From Clostridia bacterium (GTDB taxonomy: Bacteria > Bacillota > Clostridia > Oscillospirales > CAG-272): DNA of 12,096 nucleotides. The stretch spans positions 1 through 12,096 of the forward strand of contig CAADYN010000099.1 in the NCBI GenBank assembly GCA_900753285.1. The letters are read 5' to 3'. Positions 7,371 to 12,096 of the stretch are shown piece after piece (the first letter of the stretch is position 1; every line of letters starts with the position of its first letter). Under the pieces are notes generated by a model. The model made no database searches, was not told the DNA's origin, and saw nothing but the letters and a program-made list of their open reading frames with translations. Both the position numbers and the translations under genes were made by a program.

Positions 7371-7412
7371 CAGCGATACTGTAGAAAATACGGTACCGCT
7401 GTTTTGTTATGT
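7371..7412. terminator. Bidirectional terminator between rubrerythrin and the HTH-repeat gene
   Basis: CAGCGATACTGTA (7371-7383) and TACGGTACCGCTG (7389-7401) form a 13-bp stem with one mismatch and one G-U pair around a GAAAA loop. TTTTGTTATGTT follows on the plus strand and a run of seven T on the complement. It serves two convergent genes. Confidence 0.85.
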
Positions 7413-7421
7413 TACACCGGC

Positions 7422-8996
7422 TCAGTCTTTTCCGAGAGCCTTCTTTGCTATCTCAAATATCTTTTCGTTGCTCATCATAGGCAGGAATTCTTCAATGCTC
7501 TCACCCTTTTTCAGCAGCTCCTCCGCCAGCTCATTAGCGTCAGCTTCATCTATGTATGGTATGTACTCGTCAATATTTTGTCCCTTCGCGATAGCCTTCT
7601 TTATGATTTCCGCAATTTGTTCGCCATCCATGCATTCAAGGAACTTCTCTGCGTTTCCTCCGTTTTCGACGACTTTGTTTGCAAGCTCGTTTATTTTGTC
7701 TTGACTCATAGCGGGCAGGAATTCTTCAATGTTCTCACCCTTTTTCAGCAGCTCCTCCGCCAACTCGTCAGCATTCGACTCTTCCATGTACGGCACATAT
7801 TCGCTTATATCCTCACCATTCGCGAGAGCCTTCTTGATGATTTCCGCAATTTGTTCACCGTCCAAAGAGTCGAGATATTCTTCGGTGATTCTGTCGCGGG
7901 GGATATTAATGTCCGACTTTTCCGCTGCCTCACAGCTCACCGAGTCAGTCCGAGCTTTCTGAGTCATGCCGCCATGGAGCATCCTTTCCACAAGCTCGTC
8001 AACCTTTTCTTTTTTCATGTGCGACAGAAATACTTTAATATCTTTGCCTTTTTCAAGCTCATATTCCGCAATTTCGCCTACTGTTTGTCTGTTTATGTAA
8101 AACAGATAACCGCTGATGTCTTTACCGCTTTCAAACTGCGATTTTATTATTTCTTCAACTGTACTTTTGTTCATGTAAAGCAGATAGTCACTGATGTCTT
8201 TGCCGTTCAAGAGAAGTAATTTCGCTGCTTCGTCAATTGCATCCTTGCTCATTTTGGACAGATAGTCGTTGATATTCATGCCTTTCGCAGCTTCCTCTTT
8301 TGCAATATCATCAACCGCAGCCTTGCTCATTCTGGAAAGATAAGGCTTGATACTTTTGCCTTTTCTATATTCTTCTTTTGCGATTTCATCGACTGCGGCT
8401 TTGCTCATAAATAGCAGCATGTATTCGTCTACACTTTTGCCCTTTTTAATCTTGTTTTTCGCGATTTCGGTGAGCTTATCTTTTTCCATAAACTGAAACA
8501 GTTCGCTTATATCTATTCCCTTATCCAAAAACTTGTCGGCATATCGGTTTATCATGTCGCTGCTGAGAAACGGCAGAAGCTCGCGTATAGCGGTTACATC
8601 ATATTCCATACTGTCCTCCTTTTTGTCTGCGTCAATAGCCTTTTCGATTAAATTGTTTTTCTCAATTATCTCGTCAAGTGTTTCCGGCTTCAGAATAGGC
8701 GCGGCTTCAACCAGTTCGCTTACGCTGATTTCCTCGTCCGCGGCGTGTCCGTCTTCTTTGTCTTCGATGATGTTCTTGATGAGCTTCGATTCCTTTCCGA
8801 GAAGCTCGTCTATCGTGACGTCAAACAGCTCGGCAAGCTCCGGCAGCTTCGATATGTCCGGCATTGTGTTTCCTCTCTCCCAGTTTGAAATGGACTGAAA
8901 GGTAATACCCATGTTGTCAGTCAGCTCCATCTGGGTCATGTTTGCTTTCTTTCTCAGCTCGGCTATCCTTCTGCCGATTGATTCCATATTAAACAT
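7422..8996 (-). CDS. XRE-type helix-turn-helix protein with a long C-terminal array of 26-residue repeats
   Basis: The start is the ATG at 8994-8996, with GGAGGTG (9001-9007 on the complement) about six bases away; earlier in-frame codons lie over the promoter. The protein has 524 residues and no membrane segment. Residues 4-67 are a classical HTH_3/XRE domain (IAELRKKANMTQMELTDNMG, then SISNWERG and ELAELFDVTIDELLG). After a charged linker, a string of near-identical short helical units begins at about 140. Each has a pattern like L-x2-M-[SD]-x4-[IV]-x-E-[IL]-A-x5-KG-x-x-I-x2-[YF]. The M/L/I anchor recurs at 144, 170, 197, 223, 249, 275, 301, 327, then 378, 404, 430, 456, 482 and 508. Spacing is 26 with one 27 and one 51-residue break (about 340-372) that contains an unrelated or decayed segment. 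I infer an alpha-solenoid, perhaps a protein-binding or sensing arm. Specific function unknown; I recall related HTH proteins in Firmicutes. Confidence 0.85.
   Translation of the reverse strand: MFNMESIGRRIAELRKKANMTQMELTDNMGITFQSISNWERGNTMPDISKLPELAELFDVTIDELLGKESKLIKNIIEDKEDGHAADEEISVSELVEAAPILKPETLDEIIEKNNLIEKAIDADKKEDSMEYDVTAIRELLPFLSSDMINRYADKFLDKGIDISELFQFMEKDKLTEIAKNKIKKGKSVDEYMLLFMSKAAVDEIAKEEYRKGKSIKPYLSRMSKAAVDDIAKEEAAKGMNINDYLSKMSKDAIDEAAKLLLLNGKDISDYLLYMNKSTVEEIIKSQFESGKDISGYLFYINRQTVGEIAEYELEKGKDIKVFLSHMKKEKVDELVERMLHGGMTQKARTDSVSCEAAEKSDINIPRDRITEEYLDSLDGEQIAEIIKKALANGEDISEYVPYMEESNADELAEELLKKGENIEEFLPAMSQDKINELANKVVENGGNAEKFLECMDGEQIAEIIKKAIAKGQNIDEYIPYIDEADANELAEELLKKGESIEEFLPMMSNEKIFEIAKKALGKD
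7425..7862 (-). repeat. 234-bp in-frame tandem duplication inside the HTH-repeat gene
   Basis: The segments 7629-7862 (codons 379-456) and 7425-7628 (codons 457-524, lacking the last ten codons) are tandem copies at a 234-bp offset, equal to three 26-residue units. The best conserved part is 7480-7528 against 7714-7762, with 48 of 49 bases identical. A second block, ATGATTTCCGCAATTTGTTC, also recurs. The high DNA identity points to a recent duplication or gene conversion. Confidence 0.85.
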
Positions 8997-9027
8997 TGCG
9001 CACCTCCGTGTTTTTTTTCTTAACTGA

Positions 9028-9056
9028 ATTATATCACACCGCACAAAAGAAGTCTA
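9028..9056 (-). promoter_or_regulatory. Promoter of the HTH-repeat gene
   Basis: On the complement, TAGACT (9051-9056), a 17-bp spacer and a perfect TATAAT (9028-9033) with an upstream TG. The leader is about 25 bases. Confidence 0.65.
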
Positions 9057-9057
9057 T

Positions 9058-9094
9058 CAACTGACAGCTGAAAAACGCATTCAGCCGACAATTG
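9058..9094. promoter_or_regulatory. Imperfect 15-bp inverted repeat next to the HTH-gene promoter, possible operator
   Basis: CAACTGACAGCTGAA (9058-9072) and TTCAGCCGACAATTG (9080-9094) pair at 12 of 15 positions around seven bases, with six perfect central pairs on each side. The dyad abuts the -35 of the HTH-repeat gene, as expected for an XRE autoregulator site or for a site of a regulator of the divergent spoIIA operon. No protein can be assigned. Confidence 0.4.
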
Positions 9095-9097
9095 AGC

Positions 9098-9126
9098 TAA
9101 ACTGCATAAAACAAAACCGCAGTTTA
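9098..9126. repeat. 8-bp perfect inverted repeat in the HTH/spoIIA intergenic region
   Basis: TAAACTGC (9098-9105) and GCAGTTTA (9119-9126) are perfectly complementary with a 13-base loop. There is no T-run directly after it on either strand, so it is not a good terminator; it may be regulatory or chance. Confidence 0.35.
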
Positions 9127-9172
9127 TGTGCAGATGCTACAAAGATGATTTTTTGTTCAGGCGGCACATATT

Positions 9173-9205
9173 GTGACAAAATCCACGCGGGGGATGTACT
9201 ATAAT
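9173..9205 (+). promoter_or_regulatory. Putative promoter of the spoIIA operon
   Basis: A TATAAT (9200-9205) lies 27 bases before the start codon but has no -35 at 17 bp. The best alternative is GTGACA (9173-9178), 18 bp, TACTAT (9197-9202). I do not see a clear sigma-H consensus. TTTTGTCACAA on the complement (9172-9182) resembles a Spo0A box only loosely. The region is a likely promoter, but the sigma factor cannot be told. Confidence 0.4.
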
Positions 9206-9232
9206 AAAGTAAACACAAACGGAGGAAAGAAC

Positions 9233-9583
9233 ATGACGGACAACGAAAACATAGTAAAAAGTATTTCATCGGGAAAGACCCTGACCGTCTTCCTCGACGG
9301 AGATATAGATCACCACAACGCGCGCGAAATAAGAGGAAGGATAGACACAAAGGTGTTCATACAGCGCCCGGACGAGCTTATTTTGGATCTCTCCCGCGTC
9401 AGCTTCATGGACAGCTCGGGACTCGGCTTGATACTCGGAAGATACACAAAAGCCGTGGAGATGGGGATAAGCTTCAAAGTAGCAAATCCGACCCCGCAGA
9501 TAAAGCGAATACTCGACCTTGCCGGAACCGAACGACTTATTAAGATAGAATCCGCACCGATAAAAAAGGCAGCGGCATATTGA
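9233..9583 (+). CDS. spoIIAA: Anti-sigma F factor antagonist (SpoIIAA, STAS domain)
   Basis: The 116-residue protein starts at ATG 9233 with GGAGG (9221-9225) seven bases upstream. It is a single STAS domain with GDIDHHNA (23-30) and FMDSSGLGLILGRY (58-71), the hallmark of SpoIIAA; S61 corresponds to the phosphorylated Ser58 of Bacillus subtilis. Unphosphorylated SpoIIAA binds the anti-sigma factor SpoIIAB and so frees sigma F in the forespore. SpoIIAB phosphorylates this serine and the phosphatase SpoIIE, not in this window, removes the phosphate. The DHH and LGRY strings separate it from RsbV-type proteins. It is the first gene of the operon, with spoIIAB starting 10 bp after its stop codon. 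Confidence 0.93.
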   Translation: MTDNENIVKSISSGKTLTVFLDGDIDHHNAREIRGRIDTKVFIQRPDELILDLSRVSFMDSSGLGLILGRYTKAVEMGISFKVANPTPQIKRILDLAGTERLIKIESAPIKKAAAY

Positions 9584-9593
9584 GGTAAATAAC

Positions 9594-10046
9594 GTGGCTA
9601 AAACTATAGTTAATCAAACAAAAATAACATTCCCGTCTCTTTCGCAAAACGAAGCGTATTCAAGAAGCGTCGCCGCGTCATTCGTTTCACAGCTGAATCC
9701 CACATATGACGAGCTTTCCGACATAAAATGCGCAGTTTCCGAGGCGGTGACAAACGCAATCGTTCACGGATACCGCGACAAAGTGGGGGAGATAACGCTT
9801 GTCATGAAGATAACGGATGCACGTGAATTCATCGCGGAGGTACGTGACAAAGGCTGCGGAATAGAGGATATAGAGCTTGCCCGACGCCCGATGTTCACGA
9901 CGGACCGCGAAAACGAAAGAAGCGGCATGGGATTTACAATTATAGAAAATTTTATGGATTCAATGAAAGTGACCTCGTCTCCCGGAAAGGGAACAAAGGT
10001 GCTCATCAGTAAAAAACTGTCCGCTCTTCCGGTAAGGCTCGTTTAA
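9594..10046 (+). CDS. spoIIAB: Anti-sigma F factor and serine kinase (SpoIIAB)
   Basis: The 150-residue protein starts at GTG 9594. Its ribosome site GAGGT (9582-9586) overlaps the spoIIAA stop codon, which suggests translational coupling. It is a GHKL-fold ATPase with the N-box SEAVTNAIVHGY (49-60), the G1 box DKGCG (85-89) and the G2 box ERSGMGF (108-114). The opening FPSLSQNEAYSR and the ENFMD segment are typical of SpoIIAB rather than RsbW. It holds sigma F inactive in the predivisional cell and mother cell and phosphorylates SpoIIAA. The length is near that of B. subtilis SpoIIAB (146). It is flanked by its two partners in the standard order. Confidence 0.95.
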   Translation: MAKTIVNQTKITFPSLSQNEAYSRSVAASFVSQLNPTYDELSDIKCAVSEAVTNAIVHGYRDKVGEITLVMKITDAREFIAEVRDKGCGIEDIELARRPMFTTDRENERSGMGFTIIENFMDSMKVTSSPGKGTKVLISKKLSALPVRLV

Positions 10047-10119
10047 GGATGCAATACATAGCGCGCCGAGTGATGTCGTTCGGTGAGTCTGCTATCCGGA
10101 AAGGAGCGTATCCGTGTAA

Positions 10120-10872
10120 ATGCGGAACAATACTATGACGCAAAACAAATCCACCAATGAAACATACAACAACACAATATCGCTGCTCGAGAGATATGCC
10201 GCGGGAGACACTGCGGTTGAAGAGAAAATAATAGAGCTCAACTTCGGACTCGTGAACGGAATAGCGCACCGATTCAAGGGACGAGGCTGTGACTTTGAGG
10301 ATCTCGTGCAGATAGGCTCAATCGGACTGATAAAAGCCATCCGCAGCTTCGACATATCGCGAGGAAACGCATTTTCAACCTACGCCGTGCCGCTGATAAT
10401 AGGGGAAATAAGGAGGTTTCTCCGTGACGACGGTACTGTTAAGGTAAGCAGAATAAAAAAGCGCACGGGAGCGGCTCTGATGCATGAGAGGGAGAAATAT
10501 ATAACCGAGCATGGGGAAGAGCCGCGTCTCAGTGAGCTTGCCGAAAGACTGGGGATAACTCAAGAGGAAGCTGCCGACGCAATGGACTCGACAAGCGCGG
10601 TTCGCTCACTTTCGGAAACCATCGGAGACGACGATTTTTCGCTTGAAGACGTGATTCCGTCGACAGATGATACGCTCGGCAAAATGATAGAAAGAGTAGC
10701 GCTTACGGAAACAATAAACACACTCCCGACGCTGTGGAGACAGATAATCATACTCAGGTATTTCAAGGAATACTCTCAGCAACAGACAGCGGAGGTTCTC
10801 GGACTCACGCAGGTGAAGATATCGAGGGAAGAAAAAAAGATATTCACATCGCTTAGAAAATCCCTCGCGTGA
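10120..10872 (+). CDS. sigF: Forespore-specific RNA polymerase sigma factor F
   Basis: The 250-residue sigma-70 family protein has region 2 at about 40-111, with DLVQIGSIGL, FSTYAVP, IIGEIRRF and the sigma-F-type LRDDGTVKVSR (101-111; sigma G differs here). Region 3 is at about 130-160 and region 4 at about 206-250, with the helix-turn-helix TAEVLGLTQVKISREEKK. It directs early forespore transcription once released from SpoIIAB. An in-frame TAA directly before the ATG at 10120 excludes longer forms. The AAGGAG site (10101-10106) is 13 bases away, so the next ATG at 10135 cannot be excluded. The gap after spoIIAB is 73 bases, longer than the tight spacing I recall for other spoIIA operons. No strong terminator follows before the tRNA promoter. 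Confidence 0.94.
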   Translation: MRNNTMTQNKSTNETYNNTISLLERYAAGDTAVEEKIIELNFGLVNGIAHRFKGRGCDFEDLVQIGSIGLIKAIRSFDISRGNAFSTYAVPLIIGEIRRFLRDDGTVKVSRIKKRTGAALMHEREKYITEHGEEPRLSELAERLGITQEEAADAMDSTSAVRSLSETIGDDDFSLEDVIPSTDDTLGKMIERVALTETINTLPTLWRQIIILRYFKEYSQQQTAEVLGLTQVKISREEKKIFTSLRKSLA

Positions 10873-10910
10873 AATATCTGTCAAATAATCAAATTTTTTG
10901 AGAAAAGGTA

Positions 10911-10939
10911 TTGACAAAAGTAGGCGGGCGTGATATAAT
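10911..10939 (+). promoter_or_regulatory. Consensus promoter of the tRNA-Trp gene
   Basis: A perfect TTGACA (10911-10916), 17 bp, and a perfect TATAAT (10934-10939) with an upstream TG. Fifteen bases separate the -10 from the tRNA. This is the strongest promoter in the window. Confidence 0.9.
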
Positions 10940-10953
10940 ATCATCGTTCGCAC

Positions 10954-11026
10954 AGGGGTATAGCTCAGTTGGTAGAGCAGTGGTCTCCAAAACCACGTGT
11001 CCTGAGTTCGAGTCTTAGTGCCCCTG
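10954..11026 (+). tRNA. trnW: tRNA-Trp (anticodon CCA)
   Basis: The 73-base cloverleaf folds with acceptor stem AGGGGTA/TGCCCCT (one T-G pair), D-stem GCTC/GAGC, anticodon stem GTGGT/ACCAC with loop CTCCAAA, a five-base variable loop, and T-stem CTGAG/CTTAG around TTCGAGT. The discriminator base is G11026. The anticodon CCA reads UGG. The 3' CCA end is not encoded and must be added by the nucleotidyltransferase. Confidence 0.96.
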
Positions 11027-11032
11027 TTGATT

Positions 11033-11067
11033 TCGCCTTATTTCGCTTGATTTAAGGCGATTTTTTT
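11033..11067 (+). terminator. Rho-independent terminator of the tRNA-Trp gene
   Basis: TCGCCTTA (11033-11040) pairs perfectly with TAAGGCGA (11053-11060) around a 12-base loop, followed by seven T (11061-11067). Confidence 0.88.
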
Positions 11068-11092
11068 GTTATCACGGAAAAAGAAAAATTTC

Positions 11093-11116
11093 TTCTAACC
11101 GTTTTTCTAACCGTTT
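11093..11116. repeat. Two adjacent copies of the 12-mer TTCTAACCGTTT
   Basis: TTCTAACCGTTT occurs at 11093-11104 and again at 11105-11116 with no gap. It lies in the non-coding 165 bp between the tRNA terminator and the ABC-gene terminator. I see no other feature in that stretch. Confidence 0.7.
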
Positions 11117-11230
11117 CATAAGGTTTTATTCCGTCTGTTGCGCTTTCGTCAGCGTGAGTTTGTCCGATAATTCTATCCCTATGCGGTTTTTGGATTCTGA
11201 CGGGTGTATGTGCGCACCTGTTTCCACAAC

Positions 11231-11271
11231 AAAAAAACTCCTTTGCAGCATCACACCGCATTGGAGTTTTT
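11231..11271 (-). terminator. Rho-independent terminator of the ABC transporter gene
   Basis: AAAAACTCC (11233-11241) and GGAGTTTTT (11263-11271) are perfectly complementary. On the complement the stem is followed by further T to make a run of seven. It lies 37 bases past the stop codon of the leftward ABC gene. The rightward strand has TTTTT after the stem as well, so it may also block transcription coming from the tRNA side. Confidence 0.82.
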
Positions 11272-11307
11272 CTCATATTACATCATATTCAGCTTAAGTC
11301 CCAACCC

Positions 11308-12096
11308 TTACGCCTTAATCTCAATAGTCCTTCCACCGAGGTTTTCGTAGATTCTGTGAGATATCGAAAGCACAGTGCGTCCTGCCGATGCTCTTCTGAG
11401 TGCCTCCAGAACTCTTGCCTCAGTTTCCGCGTCGAGGTTTGCTGTTATTTCGTCGAGCAGGAGCACAGCAGGATCAGCCGCAGCCGCACGAGCTATTGAC
11501 AGAAGCTGCCATTCACCCTGCGAGAACATTCCGTCCGTGCATACCGTCGCATATCCTTCGGGGAAAGAGCGTATCGTTTCATCTATTCCCGCGAGTTTTG
11601 CGGCATTTTGCGCCATTTCTTTGGTTATGCTCGGGTCGGAGAGTGTAATCTGGTCGAGGACATTGCCGGGAACTCGTGAAAAGTGCTGTTCCACACAACC
11701 TATGCAGGCGCGGCGTTCACTGTCGGTTATATCCGATACATCCACACCGCCAATGGTGATTTTTCCGCTTTCAGGCTTGTATAGTCCGAGCAGCAGCTTG
11801 AAAATCGTGCTTTTTCCGGCTCCGGTTCTTCCGACAAGAGTTATCTGCTCGCCTTCCTTGACCTCCATCGAAAAGTCATTCAGCACGAGCTTGTCACTGT
11901 AGCCGAACGTTACATGGGACAGCACAACGTCTCCACGCGCTTCGTTTTCCCTTTCTTCGGGGATAGTGCGTTCTTCTTCCGCGAGAAAAGCGTCAATTCG
12001 TTTAACGCCTGCCATAGCCGACTGAATTGTCTGAATTTCCATGCCAAGGCTTTCGATAGGCGCGAAAATACGTGATATGTAGTTGATGACCGCGAC
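11308..12096 (-). CDS. ABC exporter, end of the membrane domain and full ATPase domain (5' end beyond the window)
   Basis: The reading frame is open to the right edge, so the gene starts outside the window and an internal ATG at 12040-12042 is not its start; 262 residues are visible. The first 40 or so (VAVINYISRIFAPIESLGME... to VKRIDAFL) match the end of a type I exporter membrane domain and the link to the ATPase. The nucleotide-binding domain has Walker A GRTGAGKST, Q-loop VEQHF, signature FSQGEWQ in place of LSGGQ, Walker B VLLLDEITANLD with the catalytic glutamate, and H-loop SISHR. Such proteins work as homo- or heterodimers exporting lipids, peptides or drugs. The protein ends 14 residues after the H-loop, shorter than the usual tail of around 30 or more; the signature and short end fit one subunit of a heterodimer. 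Substrate unknown. Confidence 0.87.
   Translation of the reverse strand, partial: VAVINYISRIFAPIESLGMEIQTIQSAMAGVKRIDAFLAEEERTIPEERENEARGDVVLSHVTFGYSDKLVLNDFSMEVKEGEQITLVGRTGAGKSTIFKLLLGLYKPESGKITIGGVDVSDITDSERRACIGCVEQHFSRVPGNVLDQITLSDPSITKEMAQNAAKLAGIDETIRSFPEGYATVCTDGMFSQGEWQLLSIARAAAADPAVLLLDEITANLDAETEARVLEALRRASAGRTVLSISHRIYENLGGRTIEIKA

Noticed and set aside
7404..8219. Long rightward open frame opposite the HTH-repeat gene (271 codons)
   Set aside because: It is produced by the periodic codon pattern of the repeats on the other strand; no ribosome site and a Phe/Leu-rich composition typical of antisense shadow.
7425..8580. CRISPR-like or intergenic direct repeats at 78-bp intervals
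   Set aside because: The periodic DNA pattern is explained by the 26-codon protein repeats; there are no conserved short repeats with unique spacers.
9233..10872. rsbV-rsbW-sigB stress operon as an alternative reading
   Set aside because: The strings GDIDHH and LGRY in the first protein, ENFMD in the second and RDDGTVKVSR in the third fit SpoIIAA, SpoIIAB and sigma F better.
10881..10901. Dyad TCAAA-TTT-TTTGA after sigF as a terminator
   Set aside because: The stem is only five A-T-rich pairs and no run of T follows, so termination there is doubtful.
11126..11227. Possible 33-codon leftward frame starting at GTG with an AAAGGAG-like string
   Set aside because: The supposed ribosome site is inside the terminator stem of the ABC gene, the peptide resembles nothing I know, and no promoter is apparent.
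11052..11276. Leftward 74-codon frame across the tRNA downstream region
   Set aside because: It runs through two terminators and the tandem repeat, with no ribosome site and no recognisable protein features.

Overview
The window reads as chromosomal DNA of an anaerobic, endospore-forming Gram-positive bacterium, most likely a gut-type member of the Clostridia. The support is a complete spoIIAA-spoIIAB-sigF sporulation operon, a rubrerythrin, strong GGAGG ribosome binding sites, TTGACA/TATAAT-type promoters with 17-bp spacers, and polysaccharide-type sugar genes. No genus can be named from the sequence alone.

Region 1 (1-6616) is a carbohydrate-utilisation cluster. A leftward GH38-type alpha-mannosidase-like gene, cut by the window edge, diverges from a GntR/HutC-family regulator followed 13 bp later by a ROK-family sugar kinase. 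Converging on the kinase is a long class I mannose-6-phosphate isomerase with an extra N-terminal domain of about 230 residues. Divergent from the isomerase is a GH127 beta-L-arabinofuranosidase-like enzyme. Read together, the first genes give a plausible route: mannoside hydrolysis, phosphorylation of the sugar, and mannose-6-P to fructose-6-P. No transporter is visible. The two divergent intergenic regions (697-953 and 4342-4675) share promoter architecture and an 11-bp element, AAAATCCTCCG, which suggests common control, possibly by the local GntR protein.

Region 2 (6617-7421) holds a rubrerythrin with rubredoxin-like metal sites at both ends and a bidirectional terminator.

Region 3 (7422-9232) holds a leftward XRE-type helix-turn-helix protein. 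Its long C-terminal part is built from about fourteen 26-residue units, the last six of which contain a recent 234-bp in-frame duplication. I consider it the least explained gene here. Its promoter region carries an imperfect 15-bp dyad that could be an operator.

Region 4 (9233-10872) is the spoIIA operon: anti-anti-sigma factor, anti-sigma kinase and sporulation sigma F.

Region 5 (10873-12096) holds a tRNA-Trp(CCA) with its own consensus promoter and terminator, a short non-coding stretch with a 12-bp tandem repeat, and the 3' part of a leftward ABC exporter gene that continues past the window.

All function calls rest on motif recognition by eye; no database search was run.
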